Source: Cryptomeria japonica
Taxonomy: Eukaryota; Streptophyta; Pinopsida; Cupressales; Cupressaceae
NCBI RefSeq assembly: GCF_030272615.1
Contig: NC_081407.1
Span: forward strand, 143,844,897 to 143,908,896
DNA: 64,000 nt
Direction of reading: 5' to 3'
The notes beneath the pieces were generated by a model. It was not told the origin of the DNA, searched no databases, and saw only the letters and a program-made list of their open reading frames with translations. Positions within the stretch are counted from its first letter, which is position 1, and every line of letters starts with the position of its first letter. This document shows, piece by piece, positions 24,601 to 39,211 of this stretch. Both the position numbers and the translations under genes were made by a program.

Positions 24601-27600
24601 TGAATGTACATTCAACCATAATCTCATCCAAATATGCAGTCATATTCAATGGTATAGGAAAAATACCTACTGCAAATACTCAATAACAAAGGAACACAAG
24701 GTATATCTGCAAACAAATATGATGATGGAGCTCCAATGTGAGAACTGCTACTTTGAAAGTGGGTAGAAACAACACTTCTGATGAACACATCACCAGAAAA
24801 TGCTCATAAGCTGAAAACAAAGATAGATGGAAATATCCAAGATGCCAATACATGCATGGGTGTGCATGCTTTTCTCATGCACATTAAACATAGCAACAGA
24901 CCTCTTAATTACATCTAATGTTTCTAATCCACTTACCAACTCACACCCTTGCCACTAATAATTAATAGAATATCATCCCAAGTGCAACACTTGGTGCACA
25001 TTTACTATATAATAACCATAACTCCATGCACACATACTTTTCACATAATGGTCCCTATACATGACCAACAATACGTCAATTAATCGCATGGTAGATGCCC
25101 CACCAACAACTCTCTCAAATCAATCATGTCTTTTGTTATTGGAAGAAGCACATGTTATTACCATTGACACGTCACTGTGTGGGCATAACATTTGCCCAAT
25201 CACATCACACCAACCTGCTTTGCTTCCATTCATCCAAAAGGTTCTCAAATATGCATTGTTCAATTGTCCCCCCACCCCATCTCTTCATTCAACAGAGATA
25301 TCCACGCATTGCTACATGTGGGTAGAACCTATAACATACTCATCAACACATCAAATCCATCATGCACCATCAACACATGCTGAGATACTGAACCTGCATG
25401 TGCTCCCCATCATCCTCATACAATCTACAAGGAAGCTGTCAACCATCAAATTCTCTCATCAAACAGCATTACCCCTTATCAATCTGTAAAACTTATACCT
25501 ATAATCCATAATTTCAAAACTCACCACTAAGTATAAAGCACCAAACCCACTTTTGACTTGCACTTGGCAACTCAACAAATTAAAAAAAAATACTTCAATT
25601 CATTAACTTGGCATAACTCCGTTAAGCAATTTACTCAGCTGACAAAATAAGTCATGAGTTAGGCAAGTACTCAGCAAATTCTGAAACAATAATGTAATCT
25701 ATAATTGGGAGAGTCTGTGTGGTATCCACATCTCATTGGCATTCCCAGGCAACCAGCCACCATGCAGGCCTATATAGCAATGAAAAATGGATACATAGCT
25801 CAAACTATGTCTCAATTGGCACAAGCATGGATCACTTTTCAATTCCACACGTAAAATTCATGAATGCTTTAACCGTTAAAACAGCCACATGGAATGAATC
25901 TCTGCAACAAAAAGTCTTTTACAAAGGAATAAGCCTTGCGCACATGCACATCACCCTCAAAGAATATGCTAATAACACACATGTAGATACAAATCATTAT
26001 TCCAATTAAAATTGATATCATGACTTCCTCACCATCCATTGTCCTATACAATACAAAACAGTTCATCTCTAGCTGATTCTCGCCAATGTGGCTAGCATCC
26101 AAGGAATTATTGTGCTTTCTCTTAGAAACAGAAAATTTATAAAAAGAACTGCTCCACTTCCACAAAATACACAATAAACAGTCTCCGAATTCAACTTGCA
26201 AACACCTTTTTCAGCATAATTTCACATATTTCTTAGCATAAAATTTTATAATGTGCAGTTCTTAACAAGATGCATGAGCTTGAGGAGTACTAACAACTAG
26301 TCTCTACATTATTAAAAGCTAAAACTACTACCCTATACCTGCACAAGCATGTGTATGGATGCCCATGCTAACAACTTGCTCTTACTTTCATGCACACTCT
26401 ATCATAACAAGTACTTGAGCTTGAGAAGTACATCAACTAACATGTGATAAAAAGAACTAAAGCTGCACCCACAAAATCTTTATTCTATCAATGTGCTGTC
26501 ACGCAATTACCTTATTGCCATAAGCATGCACAGATGTGGACTCTATCTTGCTCTTCCTTTCATGCACTCCCTAATCTTGACATGCACTTGAAAGCTCAAT
26601 GCGAAAAATAAAAAATTGCATGCACTATATCCTCTTCTCCATTCGCCATTTTCACACAGTGAATTTCTTCAAATGATTCCTGCAAGTCTGCTTCTGTAGT
26701 AGCCATAATCTTGCACATTTCTAACATTATTCTTGTAAAGCTCAAACCTCTTCATACCTGAGCAGAAAGAGCACTTCAGTACCCTTCTAATCCTTTGCCA
26801 TCATTGTCCAAACTAAATGCTTTCATAGTTCTCTTCAATCCACTCTTATTGCATCTCACAATGTTGTCTCTACATATAAATAGCCACAGTGGATCTGCAA
26901 TGTATGTCACTGAGAGACCCAAACCATCAGGAATATTCTGGCACATCTTACAAATTGTGCTCCTCTTAGACATGCACCCATTTGCTGGCTATTCTTGAGA
27001 CTCCTAATTTGCAATCCATCATATGCTCATAAACCATGCAATGATATCATTCCCCCATCAATTGCACCCAACATTCCTGCAACAATCATCTTGATTCAAC
27101 ACATATACCTTCAGTATGTATCAGTGTTACAAGACTCAGACTCGGCAAGCTGATTTTTAACCTGGACTCAAACTCAGCACCCAACTCGGCCAAGACTCAG
27201 CAAATTGAAAAAACCCTCAAGTATAGAGATTTTTAAGATTTAAAACTTGCTTCATTCAGCCTTTAGTAAACCAACTTTAAAGTAACAATAACATAATCAA
27301 ATAGAAGCTACTTTCATCACATATACAAGCATACAGCAATCACATGAGTAATAAAAATGGACTTTAGCTAAAGAAAACAACATTTTTAGATATATAAATA
27401 TTGTCGTGTGTTTAAGGTGTACAAAACTCATAGATTACGACATCCATAGCATAAAAAGCAAAAATCACAATATGGAGTCATAAGCTATGATAGAAAGGAA
27501 CTTGTATCCCTCAGCCCAACATTACTAGCTCTATGTGGAGTCATGTGCTTGTATCTCAAATAAGTCTACAAATGCTGCTACAACCTTAGAAGTGTTACTT

Positions 27601-30600
27601 AGGATAGGGTTTGACTTGGCAAACTAAAAGTATAAATGTAATTTATTTACAAGGAATTTTATTGGGACAAGGTAGAAAAGATAAAAAATGTTCCTCTTCC
27701 ATCCAACATGACCCAAAAAGATTAGAATTAGAGCAAGGATTTGGGAGTAGCACCCCTAATGAAGTCAAGAGGCTATGCCTCTTGTGGGGTTCCCGAGGCA
27801 ACACCCCCAATGGTGTTGTGGGTCAAGGGGCAGTGCCCCTTGTGAGAGTTGGGGGGCAACACCCCCAATGGTGTTGGGGGTCAAGGGATAGTGTCCCTTG
27901 TGGGGGTTGGGAGGCAACACCTCCAATGGGATCAAGAGGCAGTGCCCCTTGTGGGGGTCTCTAGAGGCAACGTTCCCAACTAGCGAAATCCAAGGCCATC
28001 CTCCATAAGTCCTCAAAAATCGTAGAAAAACACTTTACTTTCATTTCATGTTTGAGCATTTTCATTTTTTTCTCTTTTTTGAGGGGCAGTGCCCCTAACG
28101 AGACCCAAGGCCATCCTCCATAAGTCCTCCAAATTCTTCAAAAAAATCTTGACTTTCATGCTTTTATGTTTAAGCATTTTCATTTTTTTCTTTCTTTTCT
28201 CCCCTCATTTTCACAAACCCAACTAAGACTTACCCTGCAGGACTGACCGAGTACCCCAGTCACAAGTCCACAGAACCTATTTTGCTCTGCCCAACTCAGG
28301 ATTTGCCAGGCATAGACAATTCAGAGGAGTCTTGTAACACTAGTATGCATCTCATTCCACTATAACTTCTTGTGCATCCTGACATAACACATTAAGCATT
28401 CTCTCTTTTTTCTTCATGCCTACAAATGCCATATCTTGCATGGATTTCAACATTCACTAATATCTTCTACTAGAGAAATACATCACCATGTGCCATAACA
28501 TCAAGCACCAAATTTTTGAACTGAAATTTGCAGAAACATTGAAAATTAGAGATCTGTGTTCCAACACCCAGGCAGATACAACACAGCTCCCATTGTGGGA
28601 TTTAAATATACTGCAATGTGAGATCTCAAACTGTCTTTTTGTCTTGAACACTGAAATTTGTCAAAAGGATGTACTATGCACACAGTTCAACATATTTTCC
28701 TGCATATCTAATGTTCCTTTTATCAGTTTCACAGAGTAAATCGTCATTCCATATCTAATCAATCCTGCTCCAAGATTAATCAGATTCACAGAGTTGATGA
28801 TTACCACACCAACTACCCATGTGTTCAGGCTCCTTATGATATTGATGCACCCCAAAACATTCTCAGATGAAAATATTCTTAGCATGCTCCCCCATGTGGA
28901 CACATTCCTTGCTTCTTCCAAAGCATCCTTCTTCAACATTCCTATGTGTGCCTGTAGCCACTATGCTAGGTGGCAGGCACATCTTTCTATGTGTTCAGCA
29001 ACTTGTGTACTGAACATACCATCCAACACAGTCTTCTTCCATGTCCGCAGAAAAAATGCCTCATTGTGCACCTAGCTTTAAATAAACACATTATGTTCAC
29101 TGGTATCGTTCATTAATTTATGATATACACAAAACAAACATTTTTGAACACTTGAAGAACATTAATAGTCATTTTTACAATCTTCTCATACTTCTGTCCT
29201 AGACATGAATTATTTATTCTAAAAGATCTCATCCATGATAATACAAAACATGCATTGGACAAAAGCACTTACAGAGTCACAGACTATTGAGAAGAGCTTT
29301 TACAAATGTCTTCTGGTGGAAATCTATTTCTCAAAAAAAACAAAATATGCATCAAAATTGCAAATATTTTCCAGGATCACTAATACAAAACATCCTCGTG
29401 CTTTTTAAGGGAGATAACAAAATTTGATTTTTCTTTTTATTAAAATGAGAGATAGATCCACACGAACACTGCAACAGTCGCCAAGAAGAAAGCAATGTAG
29501 CGGGGTACCTACTGCCAAATTGCAACCTATTGGGCAAGCCAATTATCCATGTCAGATCTGTTTCTTTCTTTGCCATTTCTCCACCGCTGCAATTAAAACA
29601 AGATGGGCTCCCAGTAACATAACCAAAATGGTTCCCAATTTCCTTGAATATTGTGACATTTGCCAAGCATTTTTTGTAGTCATTCACACATGAATGCTAA
29701 CACATCAACCCCTAACTGCAGCTCGCCAGAAATGTACAATGTGTTCCAGAACCTATCTGTGAAAGATTAGCTATGAAGATAAGCATACAATCCATCCATA
29801 ATTATATTCAATTAATGCTGCAGCCATATTTCATGTAACGAGATAATGATCATAATTTAATAACTGTTGAAATATCCAACAACAAAAGAAACAAAGATAT
29901 ATATTCAAAATAATATAAATATGTAGCTTTATTATGCAGATTCCTACAAGCTAAAATGATGGCCACTGTTGCCTATGATGAGCAAGTGATTAGCTGAAAT
30001 AATAATTCTATGGTACTCTTTGCCTAGGACCATGTGTATGGGAAACTCCAAGATGCCAATAAATGCATAGGCAGTTTGCTTTATGTTTTTCTCATGCTCA
30101 GAAAATAACAACTATTCCGCTATATTAAATATATCAAACCCATTCACACCTACTCAACTAACCATCCAAATAACACTCATACAATATATGGTGTTCATAT
30201 TTTACATTACAACTTACAGGCATATAAATTTTATAAGTAAGAACTCAATACATGACCCCTTTGCAGAAGCAATTGGTTAAACACTATGGATAACCAGAAC
30301 ATTACAGCATAGACAATGAAAAGTTAATAGTCACTTGAGACAAGACAATATTCCAAATTTCATTTGATGATGGGACTCAAAAAACAGTTTTCTAATATGA
30401 GCATGTGTTTTTCCATACAAAATTATTGGTAACTGCACTTTGTGTCACTTCTAGTGATCATCAAATTTTGTTGGCATTTGTGTCAGTAGTTGTACTTGTA
30501 TTTAGGTCAGGTGTTGTATTTGGTATCTTGGTGAGACAAACATCACGCCCATATGTGTGCATTTACCATTTGTGTCAGTAGTTGTACTTCTAGTTTGACC

Positions 30601-33600
30601 TAAAATAAACCATATATAGTATATACCAACATATGGGTGAGTTATTCCAGATTGATATCCGGGGAGATATGGTGGACAACACTCTAAATTGCTAGAATTT
30701 GAGTGTGTTATTTACAGAATCAAATTATAAACAAGAAATCAGAAACTAAAATATCAAAAAACATCCAACCATAAATCCCAAAGATATATAAATTATATAT
30801 CTAAATGTTGCGTAAGTGACAATCTGTTTAACAAGATTAATGACTATCTATCTTGCCTAATTCAATCAATGTACATACATACAAAATGGATGATACAAAA
30901 AGCTAAGGAACCACAGTATGGAAGATGAATGGTTGATCTTCCACACATGACTCAGCTTGAGCTGCAGGGCACTGCACCTCAAGCCCGCCAACACAACCCC
31001 TCAGGTCATATGGGAGGGTTCTGCCTCACAAAGAAAAGGGGCAAAGTTGAGTCTGCGGAGATCCACAAAAATGCAGCAATGGAAGCAAGAAAGTATAGTT
31101 CTCAACTAATTAAAAGATTGGTTCAAATGTTGATATCGACCACAGTTTTGAGTTCAGCATTGCTGTCAACTAGAATCAGAGTTGCTACATGAATCATCGA
31201 TAACCAAACATTGGTAGCAATAATGAATTTCAATGGTCCATTTATATGTGGGTCAATCCAAGGCATTTGTTACACTGAACAACCCAGTCACAATAGCAAG
31301 CCACAATCAGAGATGGTATTTTTTTTTCAGGTCCAGGGTAGTCAAACAAATCTCGAAGACAAATTTAGATTCCAAGGAGATAGTTGAAAGTATTGAACTT
31401 CTCACAAGGAGATAGTTGAAAGTATTGAACTTTCAGGTCCAGGGTAGTCAAACAAATCTCTAAGGCTTCTGACAATACCTTAATTTTTCCAATACTTAGA
31501 ATCCTTCATGGGATTTCGGCATCTAAAACTTGTCATGGAGGTTTGACATATTAAACTTGATATGGACCATCCATATCTGCCAATCTTCCACATGCCTTTG
31601 ACTAGAAAACTTCAAAATTATGTCATTCAGACACAGATAAACAGAGCATATATCTAATTTCATCACGATATAGACATAATAACAAGATCCCCAAACTGCT
31701 AACTCATTCAACAAAATTGTGGTCTTCATATAATCTACATAGGAACTCAGAAACCAAACTCAAGACAACAGAGTATCTAACAGATTTATCGAGTGGAACT
31801 TGTATGAAACATCCCTTATTCTAACTGTATAATGTTCATGTACCAGGAAGATTTATGATGATGGCCTTACTCAATTTTGCCAGTTTACAAAGAGAAAAAA
31901 TCAAAACTCTTATATCTCCTCTCCTAGCATCCCATACTCTACTCCCCAAATTCTTTCTATCTCACTTTCACCATTGACAATTTATCTTAATAAACTACTT
32001 AGGATACGACATAAATCAATAGAATGACATTATTGACTTGACTCTTTGCTTTATACAAATGACTCATTTACAAACAATTGCTGCACTGTATTAAAGTTTA
32101 CATCTTAAACAAGACCTATAAGGACAAGATTAAACAAAAATTAACTTGAACAAAGTAAAAAAGTTGAACTCTTTTCGGCATATGAAGGGGTGTTTAGCAA
32201 TCCTCAAAAAATTTATTTGAACTTAATTTGATTGTTTTGACAATTCATTTCAAGCTGATATGTCACTTTAAGACCGTTGTAAAGTGATCTAATCACTATT
32301 AAGTTATTAACATGCAATAAGTGATCGCAAACAAATAATATGGATCAAATTTAACAACCAACAAGCATCATAATTTCATAAATGATTAAATCATCTTGTG
32401 GGTAAAGAGTTTCAAAAACAAGTTGCTACTTCAGGTATAATTCACCAAACTAAAAATTTGAAACCAATTTAATTTTTCTTAAACCACCACACACCATATT
32501 TCATTCAATAAATCTGCAACCTCAAATAAGCAGCAATACAAAGAAAGCTCTCTATTTGTCATTGATGTGAAAATCCAAAGAATTGAGAATCAAATATAAA
32601 AACAGAGATTCGGAGAAAGTCAAGACACAAAGCATGTGATTTTATTTTATAGAAAACCAAGGCATAAAGCATATGACTTTATAGTATTACCTAATGTTGG
32701 ATATACATATTGGTGGACAGAGGTGGAACTGTCATGGCAGCATCCAGCCAAACACTACTAACTCAACACTCACCTTAACATATCATTTAGTTATTAATAG
32801 AGATTAAGGTAGTTGAACCACTTAACCACTAGTCATAACTGCTACCATTAACCATCTGTCCACAAATCACTTGCCATGTGACATGTATAATATAACTTTA
32901 CATAGAGAGATCATCATTAGCTAAGAGGGACACAGATTTTATCTGAACCTGTCAAGTTCACTGAATCTCTCTGGAATGAACCCTGAACCTGGGTTTAATC
33001 TAATAAAGACAACAAACCAAGTTTAGAATACATAGTAGTACAACTGATGGATCCATGAACATGATACAAGACATACAAATGAAAATTTCAGTCAGTCAAA
33101 AAGTATGGAAAAGACTGAAAGGGCTAGTGAAACAAGATGAATAATATGATTAAGCAGTAAATGTAAAATGTAAAGCTAGATTTTTTAGGCCCCCACAGAC
33201 GCATCATGCCATTTTGATCTATAAGGACTTTAGCCAAGTTTTCATCTCATTGCTTTCTCTGTTTTTATATCTGATTTTCTATTGTTTCATTTTTCCAATT
33301 AAATAGCAAGTAGAGAACTTTCTTTGAATTGCTGCTTATTTGAGAATAAAGATCTGGCATCCTCCTGCCTTACATCTGCTAACTAAAAAGTTCATAAAAA
33401 CAAGTCTATCAGACTCATCAAAAAATAGTATATCAAGCATGACTCCAACTAGTCATTTGTTCCTTTCGAAACATAAAAAATTAGAGACAGATAGCACTCC
33501 ACTAGTTGCTTTATAACTCAGGGAGCAGCCCATGATTGGTACAGTAATACTCATACCAAATAAATGTATGTAACCTACATATAGCAGACACTTCACACAA

Positions 33601-36600
33601 CCTTTAAAATGCTATGAAAATAAAAAGACAAAAAATAACAACTGCATATATGTGATAGAGCTTAAATTGAAAGATGCTGTGTAAACAGAGCCCTGGCCAT
33701 GGAGGTACCACCATGTCCATACATCCTCGTACTTACCTAAAGGAGTGCTAAAACTCTGATTTATTTAAGATATAAAATTGCCAAACATACCCACCACTAT
33801 ATCCTCTACATTTGGATTTAGGAAGAGTCTAGTGAATTCTACACTTCAGACAAACTTTAAAATGCTTTGAATAAAGATAAAAAATAACAAAGGCATATTG
33901 TGATAGAGATTGCAAGACGCTGTAGGTAAACAGAGCTTTGGCCATAGAGGTACCACCATGTCTAAAGCATACTTTTACTTGTCAAGAAAAGTGCTAAGAC
34001 TGATTTGTTTAAATATAAAATTTCCAAACTTACCCACCACTGTGTCCTGTATATTTGAAGTTGCGAAGAGTCTAGTGAGTTCTACCTTGTACCCATCACT
34101 AACTTCAACATCTCTACACAGTGCCACCCTTTTTTTTCACAATATGTTGTCACTCTCTCGAACAAAAGAAGTGTCTTAGTGTTGTAATATTTGGGCAACA
34201 AGCAAATGCTATAAGATGCAAGGGTCTGGTCATCTTCATCCAGCAATCAACTATAGTTTTTTCATTTGTTTTCCAAAATGTTTTCGTGGAGTCATACTCT
34301 TTAGCTGGCTATTAGCTTATATATTTTTTCTAGCATTGAGTCCATGTCATATATATTGCCAAACACAATTGACCCATATTTACAACCTTGATCATACTTA
34401 TGATAGACTCAATGAAATAGACTCTAGCTTGGGCAATCAAAAAGCAATCTCTTATTTTTATGTATTTAATTTTTAAAAAACTCTAGAATATACACCATGT
34501 CCATTTTTCTGATTAAGCTTAAAATAATATTTCAAGTTGTCCCGATGACTTTATCTTATGAAAAAGGCAACTCGAATTATTTTATTTTATGTTATCGGGC
34601 TCATTGGTATGGGGTCCCAGACTTGTACCCAACTGTCCCAGGAGTGGGAGTAGCGATGGGATCTCCCCAAGAGTGGGTGAAACACTCCCTAGAAGCTTCC
34701 AGGCACTCCTGCAGGTCTGCATATGGGATAAGCTGCAATTATTAAAAAAACACTTTTCGAAATAAAATCTAAAAAGCTGCCTAATATCTACAACTCGCCC
34801 CACTTTACAAACACAACGCCATTTCACAAAAACAAATTCTTGTTGAGCCACTTTTGCATTTTGAAAGATAGTTGTCTTTTACGAAGGAGAATGATCACAA
34901 AGTGCCAAAAAGGTGAATATAACTTGCACTAAGAGGATCTGGTCATCTAAAGTAAGCATTTTAACTGATTTTTTTAGTTTTTAAATGAAAATTTTCAAGG
35001 TGGAAAAAAAATCAAGTTAAGATCTTTTATAATATTTTTGGTGTTTGTTTTGAACTTTTTTTAGTTTATACATATTGTAGGGTTGCACTTTTTTTTTCAT
35101 TTAAAATATGATCAAAAATATCCTCTGTGTAAATATGTTACGATGCTTAATCAACTTCCAGGAGGTGGGGCTTTTATTTAGAATTGTAATGTGTGGTAAG
35201 AGCTCAATAGTTGAGTGAAAGCTCACTTATGTTCTATAAGTAGGCATGGAATTAGAATATGTTAAAGACAAAATAAGAAGGGGTTGCCAAAAGAAAAATT
35301 ATGACATTCATTAAAGAATATTAAAAAGCGATGCTATGAGTGAAAAAGAAAAAACTAAAACCTCGCCCATCAGAAAGGAAAACATCAATAAAGGCACTTA
35401 CAAACATGGTTTTCTTCCTTTCATGGAGACGCCCTCTATCCAACGAGAAGATCCTTCCCCTCGTTGCAAAAGAGGCCCATTAGTTAAGGCACTTCAAAAT
35501 GAAACAAGCAACATTGTAGAGGAAAATATTGCATGTTGCATTTATGCCAATTTTCCTTTCAACTTGGTGAGATCACCATATTGGCAAGACATGGTGACGG
35601 TAATCAATAATGCACCTTCTAGTTTCATGGTAATCAATTAGGGATTCTCAGATTGAAAAATGAGTGTCTATTATTTCTAATGGATGGAAAGATTCCAAAA
35701 ACCAACCTTTAATGAATATTATTGCAATGTTCCCCAAAGCGGCAAAATTTTTAAAGGCAGTTGATTGTGAAGGGCAAATGAAAGAAACAAAATTCATTTC
35801 TAAGATCCTTATTGAGTCCATAGAGATGGTGGGTACTAAAAATGTTATTTGAGTCATTACAAACAATGCGAAAAAATGCAGGGCAATACATGCTTTGGTT
35901 GAGGAAAAATATGCACACATATTTGGACACCATGTACCATACACTCCCTTAAATTGGTGATGCAAGTAACTGCAACTCAAATAGTGAAAGCTATATGCAC
36001 TAACGTTGAGGAGATCCAAGTGTTTGTGACAAACCATCAATGTCAAAGGGCATTTTTGAGACTTCCTCGAATTTGGAATTGTTGAAATTAAATTTATTTA
36101 ATTAATTTTACCATGTTTACTTATACTTTAATGTGTTATTAACTTATTTTTTACACGGCAATAGGTAATTGAGACCCAATATGCATCACACTGTCGTTTT
36201 GAAATGACTTGTGAGGTGCAAGAGGCATTGGGCGCCATGGTCATTACCCACCAATGGTGTATTTGGAAGCAATCAAATTCAAAGAGGGCCCACAAGGTCA
36301 AGTCATTGTTCCTAGATGATTATAGATGGGCTTATGTGAACTGTCTTGAGTTTCACCAAGCCTATCATGAGTATGATTAGGTTTGCTGATATAGAGCAGC
36401 CATGTTTGGAGGAAAGATATGATGGCATTAACTCCATGATAGAAAAAATAAAGCTCATAATAGCACAAAAAGAGAATGACACCAAAGAACATTTTGCCAA
36501 AGTGTGGAAAAAACCATTCAGCACCACCAGAAGAAGATGTACACACCATTGCATCTCCTTGCATATGCATTATCCCCCAAAAGCTATAGCACAAAGATGC

Positions 36601-39150
36601 TTTAGAACTGCACCATATAGAGATAGTGAAAGATAGTGAAGTTGCTAATGGGTACAAGTTGGCATTCCAAAGAATCTTCCCAGATCCAGATGTGGTGGAT
36701 AGTGTTATGAAAGAGTTTGGCAAGTTCATCTCAAGACGAGATCATAGTATTTGTGCTCTTTGAGACCAATACAAGGAAGAAGCTCATACATGGTGGTACG
36801 TCCACGAGCAAGAAAATTTGTTCCTCCAGCATAATGCAATCGAGATTCTATCACAAGTAAGCATTTTTTTTAACATTTGTAAACTTTAGTACTTACCATT
36901 CTTTAATTTCTTTAGTACTTACCATTCTCCAGTTTCAACAGGTTGCAAGTTCTTCAGTTTAACAAAATTGAAGTAAATACTCCATCCACTCAGTAAAGCA
37001 TAACTAGTTGGCTGCAAGAAAACAGTAGACTTGGTTTATAAACATTCAAACTTGCGTCTCCTATCACATAAGCAAGATGACTACGAGGAAGGGGCAACGA
37101 AGAATTGGGATATAAACCCTAAGTGTACCAACTTGGATGCATCTATTGTAGAGCTTACTAGAGTTGGATGCATATGTTGTAGAGCCTGCTAGAGTCAATA
37201 TGGATGTCGTCCTAAACATATGTGATATATGACATAATATTTAAATTTTGAACTATCAATTGACATTTATCTTTATCACTATCATTGATCAATGATGAAT
37301 GGTTGTAGCTAAACATACCATACCAAAGAAATAAAATTGTTGTACCAATGTACCAAAACCAACAACTTAGATTTTATTTAAAAAGAAAGGTCCAATGTAA
37401 TGTTGAATGGTGGACCTATAAAGTGTAGTTAGGAAAAGGGGTTGAAAGTGATGTTTTATAAAAAAGCCTTTCTACACACTTCTAAAATAAAGACTTGGCA
37501 GAACAAGGGAAACATGAAATATAATAGCCAATAAAAGGCGAGGTTTGGTACAGAAAAAAGCATCCATTGTATTGTTGCCAAAACCCCGTTCTCAAAGATC
37601 AAGCACTAGAATTCATCTCTTAGCCAAAGAATGAAAAAACTTTTGGCATTGAAATTAGAGAATGAAAACCCTCTTAGTTTTTGGATTGAATTTGGAAATT
37701 AAAACACTCATGCACATTGGAGGCGATTCATATGGTGGGTCAACTCTATAAAGAGTAAGTAATACTTGTTTCCAAGCTGCCCTACCAATCAATTGTGGTG
37801 CAAATCATATGGGGTCAACTTTATAGTGAGGCAAATATTTATCATCAATAGTCATGTTATACATTTGTTTAAGGAAGTCTGCTGCCTATAAAGCTGCAAG
37901 TTTATATTGTACAGCCTGTTGTACAATCATGGTATGCAGCCATACAGATTAGTTGTTACTTTGAATCTTTTGGGAAGTAGCAAATCAGTATGGTTTGATA
38001 TTGGAATCTCATTTGCAATATTTGATCATTACTATAAATTCTGTTATTTAGCTAATTTAAAAGAACATGTAAAAACTTTGGGGTTCTCCGCCAATTAGTA
38101 TAATCTTGTATTGTTCTGGAAGACTTGTCACTAACAGCTGCAGACTTTATACTGTTATAGTGTAATTTGTGTGCCTCACCGCCAAATTTAGCATTTATTT
38201 TGTAGATTGTTCTAGAAGGCTTTCCGCCAAAACTAGCTTCAATTATTTTAATTTTCAATTTGAATTAATCTAGAAGGCTTGCCACCAGAATAAGCATTTT
38301 ACTAATTCCAAATTTTCTTACAGTTGCAATATTGAGTTGTGTGGCTTGCCACCAACAAGCATTTTAGTGTAATATTGTTCTAACTCTTGCCACCAACAAT
38401 TATTTTACCATATGCTCTCACCTTGCCCACATTGAGATCTTCGTGATCAAAAGGTGTTAAGAAAAAACTAAAAATATGACCATCCACCCAACAAAAATCT
38501 AAGAATATGACTGCTGTCCACCCAAAATAAGGCAGCAACATCCAAAATGATCTAAAATGGAAATTACCAAAAAACTATAAAATAGGGCCTCTGATTTCTC
38601 TTAATTTTCCCTCCACCAGATCACAACTTGAGCAACCCCTAAAAAATTAACACTCCCCTCTCCACAATGATGTTGTTTTCCATCAACTCCAACTTCACTT
38701 TTCAGTAATTCAAACTTCACTTTTAGAAGGGCTCTGTAAAAATGTCTATAATCTGATCATCTTAAGCAAGAACTTCAACAAATATCAACACCCTCTTTCT
38801 TATAGAATCATTCAGCAATAAATTTGTCCACGTTCTCTTCAATACTCCCATTGATTGCATGCATGGAATCAATCTATGATTCCATAGCAAGTTTAGAAAT
38901 TGTTTTCACAAAGCTTAATCACTCTTCCATCATGGCATCTTGCCATACCTACTTGATTATATTAGTAAGAAGCTTGTACAGGCCACCATCATAAACTCCT
39001 CTAGCCAAAAAGTGGACCAACTTAAAAGCTATGCTTTTTAACTAAGTTGCCAGTCCGGGTTCAGGTTCGAAGAACCAGTTTGCCGGTACAGCGAAATTTT
39101 GAAATGGGGTTTCGGTTTGTTTGGGTTCGTTAGTACAAAAAACATGTAAA

Positions 39151-39211
<61 letters not shown>

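Larger units (their letters stand above)
27122..28342 (+). mobile_element. Non-autonomous hAT-like DNA transposon (1.2 kb)
   Basis: The left end AGTGTTACAAGACTC (27123-27137) is the exact reverse complement of GAGTCTTGTAACACT (28327-28341), a 15-bp perfect terminal inverted repeat. Adding one base each side gives CAGTG and TAGTG, both fitting the hAT YARNG end rule, with an 8-bp target duplication GTATGTAT / GTATGCAT (one mismatch). A Mutator-like reading with a 10-bp duplication (AGTATGTATC / AGTATGCATC) is also possible. Inside the left end, ACTCGGC/ACTCAGC motifs recur as subterminal repeats. The core holds the palindrome array. There is no transposase, so it would have moved by an enzyme supplied elsewhere. 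Confidence 0.82.

Noticed and set aside
25061..25489. 142-residue plus-strand ORF in intron 4
   Set aside because: Composition is His/Thr/Ser-rich with no domain, and no splice or homology support; the region is repeat-like.
27611..27964. ORF with repeated Gly/Pro wording
   Set aside because: It translates the 58-bp palindrome array inside the hAT-like element.
34582..34851. Minus-strand ORF with paired Cys, considered as a BED zinc finger for the hAT relic
   Set aside because: It lies on the opposite strand from the transposase and the spacing does not fit a BED finger.
33180..37240. Possible second host gene in intron 4
   Set aside because: The recognisable pieces are all hAT transposase and carry frameshifts and stops.
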